Made by a program: the position numbers and the translations under genes
Part shown: positions 48,906 to 60,400 of the stretch, one piece after another
Position numbering within the stretch: position 1 is the stretch's first letter
How the letters are laid out: every line of letters begins with the position of its first letter
Notes under the pieces: generated by a model
What the model saw: the letters and a program-made list of their open reading frames with translations, nothing else
Databases searched by the model: none
Told to the model about the DNA's origin: nothing
Source of the DNA: Plantago major
Lineage: Eukaryota > Streptophyta > Magnoliopsida > Lamiales > Plantaginaceae
Direction: 5' to 3'
DNA: 64,000 nucleotides
Assembly: GCA_026545765.1 (NCBI GenBank)
Contig: CM048843.1
Coordinates: forward strand, 9,137,501-9,201,500

Positions 48906-49980
48906 TCAATCATACCTAGTAGGAATATGGCGCTGAAGCAATGAATTAGAAGCCTGGTTGGAATTCAACTTATGAGAGGAGATCGATTTGGGAAGGGTTT
49001 TGGGCTGATGGATAAGGAGTTGGAGGGCCGTGGGAGGGAGGAGAGGTGGCGGCAAGTGGTGGAGGAGCTGTGGTGCCCATGGATTTGGGTGATTTCTTAG
49101 ACTGGATGGCCAGACTGTTGTTTTATTGCAAAAATTCATTATAGGTATTTAATTAAATACATTCTATGTATGAGGTTTTAAATCAAATATCACTTCTCAT
49201 ATCATATCAGAAGAGCACAAAAATCCATCAATGAATCAATATATGAAGGCCATAACTCTATCTCCAATAGTGAATTTGGATGAAGATTGGAAAAGAGTTG
49301 TGGAGACACTGGGCAAACACATACTGCATATCGTGAAATAAAAAATGGAGAGTACCAATCAATCAGCGCACCTCTGGAATTATGCCATAGCCACGAAAAA
49401 CTCCAATTCTCGATTAGAAATATTGATATACATCTATTCCATTGGAAACTCCTACCTCTGACCAGATCGGCTTTTATTACACCTCCATCTGCTGATCAAC
49501 ATCATTACAGAAATTTGATTCCTAATAAATCGACCGATCAACCGATAAATAGGAGATGAAAATTACTACTGAGTTTCTGAACTGAAGCTTCTTGATGAAA
49601 AAATCGTTATGTAAAATTCGTTTAACTCTTCGAATGTAATAAAAACTACTCCTAGAATATGAAGATTGAAATTTCATACTCACTTGATTGCGCTGTTGGA
49701 AGAGAAAGCTTTTTTCTTCGAACTGCAAAAACATACATACAAAATCAAAGTAAGATTCACTGCATAATGTTGAACTCCGGCGCAGTATAAACGGATTTTA
49801 CATGACTCCCATTCGAAACACTCCCAAAAAGTGAAAAAAGCACGGATTTTTTTCAACTGACGAAGAACAAATAAGAAAAGAGTTATGGTTACCTTGGAAA
49901 CGGCGTGATAAATCTTATTCGGCACCGCAGAAAACCCTACAACACGAAGCTAGGAAAGAATCTGATGAATGACTAAGAAG
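48906..49980 (-). other. Possible 5' exons of a minus-strand transcript
   Basis: A minus-strand leader near 49980-49885 (TAGGGTTTTCTGCGG... ending at AAG|GTAACC) is followed by a short exon after TTTTGCAG ending CAA|GTGAGT near 49680. A third exon lies after ACAACAG, about 49110 down to 48919, ending CTACTAG|GTATGA. The third exon contains ATGGGCACCACAGCTCCTCC, giving a short Pro-rich reading (MGTTAPPPLAATSPPSHGPP) that stops after 36 codons. Another frame runs 77 codons. I do not recognise a protein, so this could be an untranslated RNA or a dead gene. Confidence 0.35.
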
Positions 49981-50348
49981 AAATTCGGACTGTGTATTGT
50001 AAATATTAAGGTGGGAATATAGCATTGTAACTAATTAAAATAGACAAACAAATTAATGTATGAGCTGTCAAAAGGCGTAAATGGAGCAGCAATCATTTGG
50101 AAGGATTTCTTACCATCTTTATAATTTTCTTTGATTTATTTGGTCAAGTAAATACAAAAAATTTCAAAGAAATTCTAAGGTTTATAAAGAGGCGTGTAGA
50201 TCAATTTTTATTTTTTTCCTTACAAATAATTTCTTTAGTTGGCTTTGGCTTGGAAAATAAAAAAATTGAAAGAAATTATCTCATTCAATCTTTGCTTGAG
50301 CCCTATACAAAATGGATGGAATAAAAACTGGTCTTTTAAATATGGGGT
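49981..50348. other. Intergenic, nothing recognised
   Basis: AT-rich sequence between the putative minus-strand transcript start and the TIR element. No coding support. Confidence 0.45.
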
Positions 50349-51108
50349 TGTTAAACGCAGAACACTTTTTACTAAACGCAGAACACTTCTTAATATATTG
50401 TAAAATACCCTCCAAATTATCTAAATTAAAAATTAGTCCTACATTTTTATAAAACCTCTTAAACTATAACATATTCGAAAATATATAAACGTATATGAAC
50501 TACAGTACCATAACTGAACAAAATACAATGTCGTACAATCGTTAGCCATATCTTATCAACGATGATGAATCTAAGATGTTTTGTATTGTTTTAATTCATA
50601 TTTGTAGTCGTTAATTATTATTCAGTTGCAATAGTATATTTAAATTAATTAAAATTACATCGAATAATTTAAAAAAAAAACAAAAAATCAGTTAAAAAAA
50701 AAAACGATTTGGCAGCCACGGTCGCCAAATTATGGCCGTGCACAGTGGTCGCCAGTGGCTCTCCCAGCTGTTAGATTGGCAGCCTTCAAGGCTGCCGGAG
50801 AGCCACCAAGCTCCAGATCGGAGCATGACAGAAGCTCCGACCTGGAGCTTGAGGCTCCGATCTCCGACTCCAATGTCGGAGATCACCGGAGCTCCGGTAC
50901 CGTTTTTCGTATTGTTTTTTTGATTTTTTTGATTTATTTTATTCGGATTTTAAAATTAATTCGTATAAACTTGTTTAAATATTTTTGAGGTAATATTGTA
51001 ATTTTTTAAAGTTAATGAAGTATTTTGTAAATTGTTATAATAGTGATATTATTTGCAATATGCAAAAAAAGTGTTCTGCGTTTAGTAAAAAGTGTTTTGC
51101 GTTTAACA
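50349..51108. mobile_element. Non-autonomous DNA element with ~38-bp inverted ends
   Basis: Left end TGTTAAACGCAGAACACTTT (50349 on) continues to CTAAACGCAGAACAC. The right end (51071-51108) is its complement with one mismatch. Each end itself holds two copies of AAACGCAGAACAC. The interior is AT-rich except for a GC-rich block at about 50702-50905 full of small palindromes (CAGCCTTCAAGGCTG, CTCCGA...TCGGAG). No target duplication is certain and no transposase is encoded. It ends about 320 bp before the PUS7 start codon, so it may supply promoter sequence. Confidence 0.75.
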
Positions 51109-51425
51109 TTATTGTTAAATATATATAGATTGGCGGGTGTGGATAAGAGGTGATCGGTTTGTACGGACGGATCGTCCGCCTTTTTTCCACAACCGCACTT
51201 TACACTTTAGAAAGAGTCAAAACCTCTTGTGTGAATGTTCATAACTCAAGGGGCACACGTCGTGAAAGAATGAGGAAAAAGGGGCAACTGGGCAAATAGT
51301 CTTCCGTTAAACATTTGAGTGGTTGAGTTGAGCAAAATCGATCAGCTTAAACCCTACTTCAAATCCCCCATTACTACTGTTAAACCCTAAAACACCGACT
51401 CAATTTCAACCTAGCAATAAGTAAA
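51109..51425 (+). promoter_or_regulatory. Upstream region of the PUS7 gene
   Basis: About 320 bases between the TIR element and the start codon. ATATATATAG at about 51119-51128 is a TATA candidate right beside the element's right end. AAACCCTA-type boxes (telo-box-like, frequent upstream of plant translation and ribosome-related genes) occur at about 51350 and 51383. The transcription start is not determinable. Confidence 0.45.
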
Positions 51426-54400
51426 ATGAATTCCGTTGAAGAAGCTGATGTTGGAATCCTCTGTTACGTTTCTACTCTTCCTGGTTTCACCGGAATCCTC
51501 AAGCAAAGGTAACTTAACTGCCCTCATTTTTCTCTGTTTCTACTTTCTTCTCTCACAATGTACATTCAATTTAATACTATGATCTGCGATATATACGTTT
51601 CCAGGCAGTAGAGTAAACCAATGCATTGTCAGATTAAGCTCGGGCTGCATTTCTCTTAGACTGTGTTTGATGAAATTCCATTAACCTAGCCGCATTTATA
51701 TGCAGTTATCAGTTTATTAGTTGTTTAATTTAAGCTTTATAATGTTAAAGGAGTCAACGAACGAGCTTGAGTTTGTCAGCTATCGTTCCTTGGGTAACAC
51801 TAGTGCCATTTCCTGTTTGAATTAATCCTTTTCGAGCCATCACAATTTCCTTATCCCAGTATATATCATACCAAATGTTATGTTTGACAGACACCAATTG
51901 AGTCACTGACTTTCAGTCATTGTGTCTACACAAGATTTTGTAAATTTCAGTTAATTGGCACTCATATGAAACTACCTCTGCATTTAAAGGTTTGAATCAC
52001 CTTGTAAGAAGAGAAATAGGGGTGTATTTATGTTGTGTAAAGGACACAGACATTTCAGTGGATGTATGATGAAATTAAAAAGTCAGGAGAATGCCTTTTT
52101 TCTTCACCTCCTAATCTGGACTGTGTACTCAGTAGAATCAATATGATTTCTTTTTATTGAAATAAATTAGTATTTTGTTAATATTTTAGTGAGTGGTAAA
52201 TCAGTAGTGTGTCATTTGGCAGGCTACAGTAGCCATGAGTTAAATTTTCAAATAAGTTCATTTGTACATGTTATCATTATATAGCCAAGGTATCTCCATT
52301 GTATCTACTTGAAATCTTCATAGTTCTTCCGTCCTTTCAACTCTAATCTCAAGCAACTATCATCATGAAACACATTATATGTATCGTGCTATATCTTTTC
52401 AGATATTCCGATTTTATCGTAAATGAAGTGGGTTTGGATGGAAATGTTGCTCATTTAACTTGTTTGGAGGCTCCACCAGAGGTATGGAGTTCGTTACTGC
52501 ATGTTTACCGTGATTATCTGGTCTATTTTATTTCACCAATACTATTTTATTTTTTTTTTTGTATAAAAATATAATTATGAGTTTATGAATTCTACACATG
52601 ATAAAGTGACCGATTGGTCTTTTCATCTCAAAGGTTATGATTGAAAAACAAATAAAGATGGTTGACTTACTGGATAAAGATTATGCCCCTGAGATAGAGT
52701 CCTTTAGAGATCTTGCTGGTGACTCTGACACGGAGAAGTTAAAAAATTTCATCACTCAAATTAGTTCAGTGGTTGTTAATGACGATGACCAATCCATTGT
52801 TCTCTCCCCCAGCGCCGACAAGTCTCATCGGACGGTAGTCTAAACAAGCTATGCTAAATTTATCATGTGTGAGGTTTTATTTTGTTTCTCTGGCTGCTCA
52901 TTGGAGAGGTGATTCATTTCAGGCAATTCATAACTTCTTCAAAGAGAGACTGAAATTCCTCGTTACTGACACAGTAGATGGACCGGATTCCTCTTCAAAG
53001 TGCATCCGTGTGCGATTGGATTCAGGAGGTCAAAAGAGCACGGGAAGGAACTCTAGAAAAAGGAAAGATCGAGGTGATAAACCCTATGATTCTAGAGGCT
53101 CAGATAGTTGGCCAGAACAAACTGGCAAGTTTCTTAGGTGAGAGCTCCTCTATTCATTTCCTTTCATTTTTACTACGAGGTGGTAAATAGTATTGTTAAA
53201 CGAGCCGAGAGTATCACATAGCCCAGCTCGAGCTCAAGCTTAATTGAGCTCAGGCTCAGCTCGTTAAACAAACGTGCCTAAAATCGAATTTGAGATCCAG
53301 TGACTTGTAACAAGCTTGAAGTCGGTAAAAAATTTAGATGTACTTAAATACTTTCTATGGTTGGAAATCTCGGAGAGTTGCTAGGACTTGAAACTGTTAT
53401 ATGTATGGTTACATGAACTGTTTAACGCATCTTGGCTCAGTCTCTTCCTTTTTCTGGCCCAGAATAGTCTTGTAATACGCCTGAACCTGTAACCATGATG
53501 TCTATGATCTTTAAAATTTACCTCAGGCTGGGTCATTCGATACCAAAAGGGAAATAAAGAGAGAAGAAAACTATATTTCTTTGTTTATTGTGTTCATCAC
53601 TTGTCCATTTTTTGCATTGGTGTTCTATCTTCTATGTAGGTTTAATCTTTACAAGGAGAATAAGGATACACAGGAGGCCCTGGGGGTTATTGGGAAGATG
53701 CTTGGCATCCAGGTACCTCAAAAGACTTTTAACTTCTATCTGCTTTTGGCAGAAAACACAAAGGAGTTTGTTGGTCTGGACAAGCCTACATGTTCTATAG
53801 TTGCCTTTGGTTGCTAGGTCTTTGATAATTGAGGAATGTGGTGAGCAAAATCTTGTCACCACATAGTTCAGTGTATGCATCATGTTTTCGCTGTCATTGC
53901 ATTCTATGGTTATAAGCCATTTCCTTTCTATTGAGCGTTACTTGGAGTTACTATCTGTTTCAATTTCTCCATTGGCAGCCTAGATCTTTTGGATTTGCTG
54001 GCACAAAAGATAAGCGTGCTGTAACGACTCAAATGGTAATTTGCACATTCACTTCCCTTTTCATGATTTTTTTATATCATTTAGTGTTAAATTCTTGCAT
54101 CCAATTATGAACATAAAGTAACTCTACTTAATTGGTTGACTCTTTAAATATGTGATATCATGATTGTCAGCACAGGCATTCAAAACTATTTGTAAGTTTG
54201 AAATCTTAATCTTAATATTAATCAAGTGGGAAAACAATTTATTATTTATTTGTGAAATGAGGTTAAGTATCCATATTTTGAATAAAAGTGTCCTAATCTG
54301 ACGGCATGCCATGCCCATTCGGTGTTTAGAGTTGAGTTGTAATTTGGACCCTATAGCTGAAGAGCTCAAGCCTCAATCTAAAATTTACTCTTATAACCAT

Positions 54401-57400
54401 TCCTAAAGCATTTGAAATTCTTTGGGAAGGCATGTCTTGTGATTGGATTAGGAGTTATAGATATTGAAGTGCTCATTTAGTGCCCCAAGCGCTGTGAGGC
54501 AATGCAAATTCAAAAGGCGCCAGGGTCGGATTGCGTTGTGGAGCGGCATATAGCAACACCGGGTCAAAATTACAATTAAAAGATATGGTTCTTTCTTAAT
54601 CCGTCAATTATAATTATCTTGTTCTCTATTTTTCTTTCTCTCCACCCAACTCTCCAACCCACCTCTCCGGCATACTTTGGTGTCTCCGGCATCGTAGCAA
54701 CACTGGCGAGTACTCTGATACCTCTTTGTTTTCCAGTTTTCTATTGGGTACCGAATTGATTGCTGTGAATATTCATAATATAGTTGGATTACTACTATTT
54801 ATCCGTTCAACCTTACATTTTCTATATTATTCTAATAAATTTTATAATTTATATAGTTCACTCTTAAAACCTGTGTCCAGCTCAATGGGAAGTTGAGTCG
54901 AGGAGCGTGGGAGTATCATTTTAAATGAATTCAGTGTGCATGACTGCATGTACTCTTCATCAAACCATTGACAATTCTCTTATCGACAAATTTCAAGAAC
55001 TTGTTTCCTAATATCTTTATATTGGTATTGCTTTACTGGAATTCTCTGTTACAAAAGGTGAATATATTTCTCTATTCTTTGTTTACTAGTATTAAAAAAA
55101 GTACTTGGATTTCATTCAGTCAAGCGACCGATATTCCAAAGACTTATATGTCTAAACTATTTGAGAATTTGCAGATGCTGATATGGTGTTTTGTCTTGAT
55201 TATATTTTATCCATAGATATTAAGCAATTACTGCTCTCATTTGTGTTTCACATAACAGGTTACTGTTTTTAAGAAGCGGGCAAGTAGACTAGCAGCACTT
55301 AATGAAAAATTGATTGCTATCAAAGTTGGAAACTTTTGGTAAGCAACTAAGCATGGGTTCTTTGTTTGCCACTAAGTGTTTGTTCTGAGATTTAAATGAT
55401 CTGGATTTTTTTCCGCAGCTATGTTAATGAAGGGCTAGTTCTTGGTCAACTCCAAGGTAACCGGTTCACAATCACATTAAGGTATGATCATTGATCAGAT
55501 TATGTCCCATAATTGTTGCCTTTATATTCACTGAGTGTGTGTATGCTATCATTTTCACAATCTAAATCAAAGTCTCTTATATTTGCAGAAATGTGACTGC
55601 TGAGACAGAAGATACTATTAGAGCATCTGCTGCTGCCTTAGGCAAGAGTGGTTTCATCAACTACTTTGGTTTGCAGGTAACTTCATCAAACCTTTTTTAT
55701 TTTTATTTTTTGCCTTGTTTTTTAGGAACTCTTCATATCCAAAATATTTGAGCTATCTCTACATGAGTTTATGTCATTTTGAAAAGGTTTGAGCAACATC
55801 TACCTGACTAAACATCGTCTTAAAAAGCTAGCAATTAATTCTCTGGAAATTATTCCTGGCTCTGAACTTCAGCTTTATTATAATTCTAGGTGTGATGTGA
55901 CTGATGTCCTTTCACCTGGAAAAAAAAGAACTCTGTTAGTGGTGCTTGCGTTCAGGAGCTCTGGTGATTTAATTCTTAAGATAGTCATAGAGACGGGGTC
56001 TAGTAGTTATTCATAGACCTTGTGGTCAGAAATATGCTAAAAAGTACATACATGTACTTCCATATACATGTGTCATGTGTGGCATATCTTCAGCCACAAG
56101 GTCCATGTATGTAGACCACCTGGTGAATGTGGGAATATTTGTTAATCTGACTTGTTGCACTTCTACTGAGCAGAGGAAAACTCCAACTATAAATATTTCT
56201 GAACCATCAAGAAAACTCCAACGGCAGATTTAAATGTGTTGGAACGACTGAATCATGCGGTTGACATTGACTTGACTCCATATGTACATACAGAGTACAG
56301 ACATCCATTTTTCCAGTTATAAGTTTGATGTGCTCACCTGAGTCCTTGGCTTGCTCCTCTTAAGCAGATGTTTTCTACTGTTTCTTCTTAGGTCATTTGG
56401 ATTTAACACTGATATAAATGAAGTCTCATAATCATTTCAAACAAAAAGAAGAAGAAATGTTTATTTGCTTCTTTAGGTGATTTGAACCTCACGCTGAAGT
56501 CTCAAAAAATAATAAAGAACTTTACAAAACATCTTAGTTGACCAAATTTACTCATTTTCTTTGACATCACTTTAATGTGTATGATGGTCAACTTCACCTG
56601 ATAAAAGAAAGCATGATAGATTGCAATCTGCTTTTTTCTATCTCATATCAACGCTATATGTTAGAAACGAGCTAGCTACATGCTGTCCTTTGCTGATTTA
56701 ACTTATAACTTTGGGGCATTTCTGTTCTTTGTACATGATATTTTCAGCGGTTTGGAAGCAGTTCTATACCTACTCATCGCATTGGAGCTGCATTGTTGCG
56801 TGGAGAATGGCAATCTGCCTGTAGCATGATTCTTGACCCTCGAGAAGGAGATATCCTTTCTATTTCCTTTAAAGTGATACATTAATCGTTAAATATATTA
56901 TAACAAAAAGGTGATACATGCTGAATAACATAGTTGACATGCTACACTTTTTGTGTTCTTTAACTGCCACTATTTTTAATACAAAAGGATGCTACAAGAA
57001 GTATAAGGGAATACTATAAGGAGAGTGGTGACATTGAAGGAACTCTAAGACAGTTTCCACGATATCTGGTTGCAGAGCGTGCTATTGTAAGTTTTAAATT
57101 GCATCAGTAAAACCATGTTTTTACAGCTGTCCTTTGGAAAATTATGTATAACCTTCCAGCCTAGATACTTACAGTATTAGTGGAGAAAAGTACTACAAAA
57201 AAAGTTAGTACTTGTGAATGAGAGGCTCTTCACTTCCATCTTCTTGGCCTCTAAGCCTTATACTTAAGAGTCCATTACTGGACTTTGATGTTCTTGTTAC
57301 TCAGAGACTACCGAAGGTTGCGGAGGTAGGATTAATGTGTCCTTTTGATAACCAGTAAAACTGTTCAGGGCATCATATTTTATCATGGATAATACTTCTT

Positions 57401-60400
57401 CAGTAACAAATAAGGCCTCGTCTTGGGAGTTGGGGAATAGTATGATAAGATCATAAAATCTTAGCAGTCAAAGTTTTAAATAGAAAGAGAGAAACATCAC
57501 ATTTATATCAGGACTGGTGTATGGTAGTGTCAAATTATAGTCTCTGGTGTCTTTTAAAGATTTTTCTAATTTAAATGATGTATTTTATATCTTCTGTATA
57601 TGTTATTTGTCATGACAAGCTTATTATTCTTTGAATGGCCAGCTGCAGTCTTTCCAGAGATGTCCAGGAAATCACTTACAAGCCTTGTTAGCTATACCTA
57701 GGACACTGAGAATGATGTGAGTATTTATTTCAACTTTCAAGCTTGGACTTGATACGATTGCCAACTTGTCTTTTACTTTTCATCCTGCATGGTGAAACTA
57801 ATATTTGGTAGTTTGTATCAAACTACAGTTCGGATCTTTTTATGCTTACTGATCTATTTTGGTTAAACATGACTTTGCCAGTATTGCTTTGCATAAAACC
57901 TAAATGAAGCCCATTTCTTCGAGTAGCAATTGCTTTATTACTAGAGTTTTTGTCCTCTACTTTAGTGAATGTGGCACACTTTTGCTTAATCAGCTGGACT
58001 TTCAATAGTAGATAATTTGCTAAATTCCAATTTCGTCTGGTACGGAAGATATATCCTTGTACTGTGTCGTTCGATAACCAGTAACCAGCTCCTGGAGACC
58101 TTAAATCTCCCTTTCCAACTGAAACACAATCTCTCATCCTCCCCTTGTTTTTTGTTCTCTGTTCTTTCAAATCAGAAGGAAATTGTTCACTTCATTCTCC
58201 AAAACGTGTAGGCCAGTTATGGAATTCATGTTCAGATTTGATCTCCTTCGACTTGAACATCAGCATAAGTTTGGTTTTTTTTCCTTGCATAAAACCTTCT
58301 TCCGCTGTACTTATTCTGTGAGTGCTGGCACCTTTAAAATGACAATAAAGCACATCAGCACTGGAGAGATAAACGACGTTGAGATAAAATGGTGGCCTGC
58401 ATGGTTTGATTTTGTTCCTTTTTATGTGCTTGTATGTTTACCTGTAAAGGAGGATGGATAGAACATTCATATTGATAGATCAGTACAGTAGTAGGCTTTA
58501 GTTAAATAGATTTTTCTCATTTCATAATTTCGCAATTCATAGGACATGCAAATGACCTTTTGTTTTCAGGTTTGTACATAGCTATCAGAGCTACTTGTGG
58601 AACCATGCTGCAAGTGTAAGAGTGCAAAAATATGGTGCGTTTCTTTTAGGATCTTTCTTTTGTTTTGACCAAAGTGAATAATCCAACTCTATAAGTATCT
58701 CTTTTCTTAGTGTAAGAGAAGGGATGTCTCTGTTGAGGTTCTGTTCTTGTTTACCTGAATCTCTGGGGTAATTTCACTAATTTGACAATATATCTTGTAG
58801 ATTCTTTGTTCCATTTACCTGAGTAATTACTTTTTCCGAATAAAGATCAGTAACATATTAAAACTCCTGTATGATGTTAACAATTGTAAGATGAACTACT
58901 TTAAAATTTTGATGAATGCTAGTATGCATGTGCCATACATTATTCTGGGTACAGCTTACTGAAGGCATGCCCTGGACAAGAAGACCATGCACTTTTAATT
59001 TGGGGAGGGTACTGTGGATTGCGGAACTAATATGTAACGTCAAATCCAATTGTCTGACAGTCTCAAAGGATTTGGACCCATTGCCTCCTTATCTTAGTGG
59101 CATTGGTGAAGTGACTGCCTGCATTGGAGCTTTTTATTCCCATAGATTCTGACATTGTTCTTCAGAAAGTCAAGATTTGTCAGTTGCATGATAATTATAT
59201 AGCTTCAAGGACATTTCAAGAAAAAGTTAGATTAATTGTTCAAGAAGCATAACATACTAGAGAGTATTTTGGTGCAGTTTTGTAGAAAAGCCAAGAAATG
59301 TTTTGTTTAAATCGGTGACAATTTGTTTTAGCCACAGGTGATATGTGGGCCGGGAGTCTTAAAAAATCTTTGTGCACTTCATCTTAGACGCAATTTTTTT
59401 TTTAATTTTATTTTCTTTAAAATTCTCAGATGAGTATAAATAAAGTCCTGCAGTTGAAGAATAATATATAACTAATTGGTTTGGGCCTTTTGTATTTAAA
59501 ATTTGGACCGTGGTTTTATGCTGCAAAATTTCGCTGCAGGGATTCGGGAGGTTGCGTTGGGTGACTTGGTGTTTTGTAAAGACAAAGATGTTGTCAAAGA
59601 AGAAGGATCCATCCATGTGGAGTCTATGGATGGCACTTGCAACGATACGAATATTATCTCTAATATAGACGATGTACCCGTCACTGATCTTTCCGAAGTC
59701 AGAAGTAAATCAGTGAAGGTGATGTTCTGCCATGGCACATTAGCAGTATCTGGAAAGGAACATAGAGTATGACAAAAGATTATGAGGCAAAATTTCTTGA
59801 TGACTAAGGCTCTGTTCTCTTCATCTGAACCGAATTGAATTTATTTGTAGTATAAAAATGAACTAAGCAGAACTGAAATGAATGAATCTGAACTAAACTG
59901 AAATTAATGAGTTTTCAGATGAAGAGAACAGAGCCTAATTGAATTCTCAACTCAAGTGCAATACCTAGAAGTTAGCATGTGAAAAAACACAATCTGTCAC
60001 TTGGTACTTTCACTGCATCTCACAGGCCTGGAGCTATCTAAAATGGCTTAAGAATGTTAATATCTTTATATCCCTTTTCCTCTTTCTTCAGTTTTTCAAG
60101 CTTTTGATCCCATTGTCACCCATAAAATAGGTTTTTAGGATTCTGTGATTTTTGTTTTCTTTAAGGGATCACAGCTTTCTCAAATCACAACTTAATCACT
60201 GTAGAAAACTTGCCGCATTCAAAAGTGACCTCCATGTAGTTTCTTGTGGTTGACGTGTGGAATTCTTTTCTATCTGGGTTTCTGTGAATCTTTATGCTAC
60301 ACTTTCAAAATTCTAAAAGTTTGTTAAAGCTGCATTCCAAGTAACAATCATCACGATGTCGGTCGTGTAACTTGCTAAAGTGAGCTTTAAGATGATATAG

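Noticed and set aside
50755-50988. 77-codon frame in the GC-rich block of the TIR element
   Set aside because: Overlapping frames are open in both directions because of composition and palindromes; no motif is recognised.
55789-56016. Small gene inside PUS7 intron 9
   Set aside because: A 75-codon frame with no similarity, no splice or promoter context, and palindromic sequence just after it.
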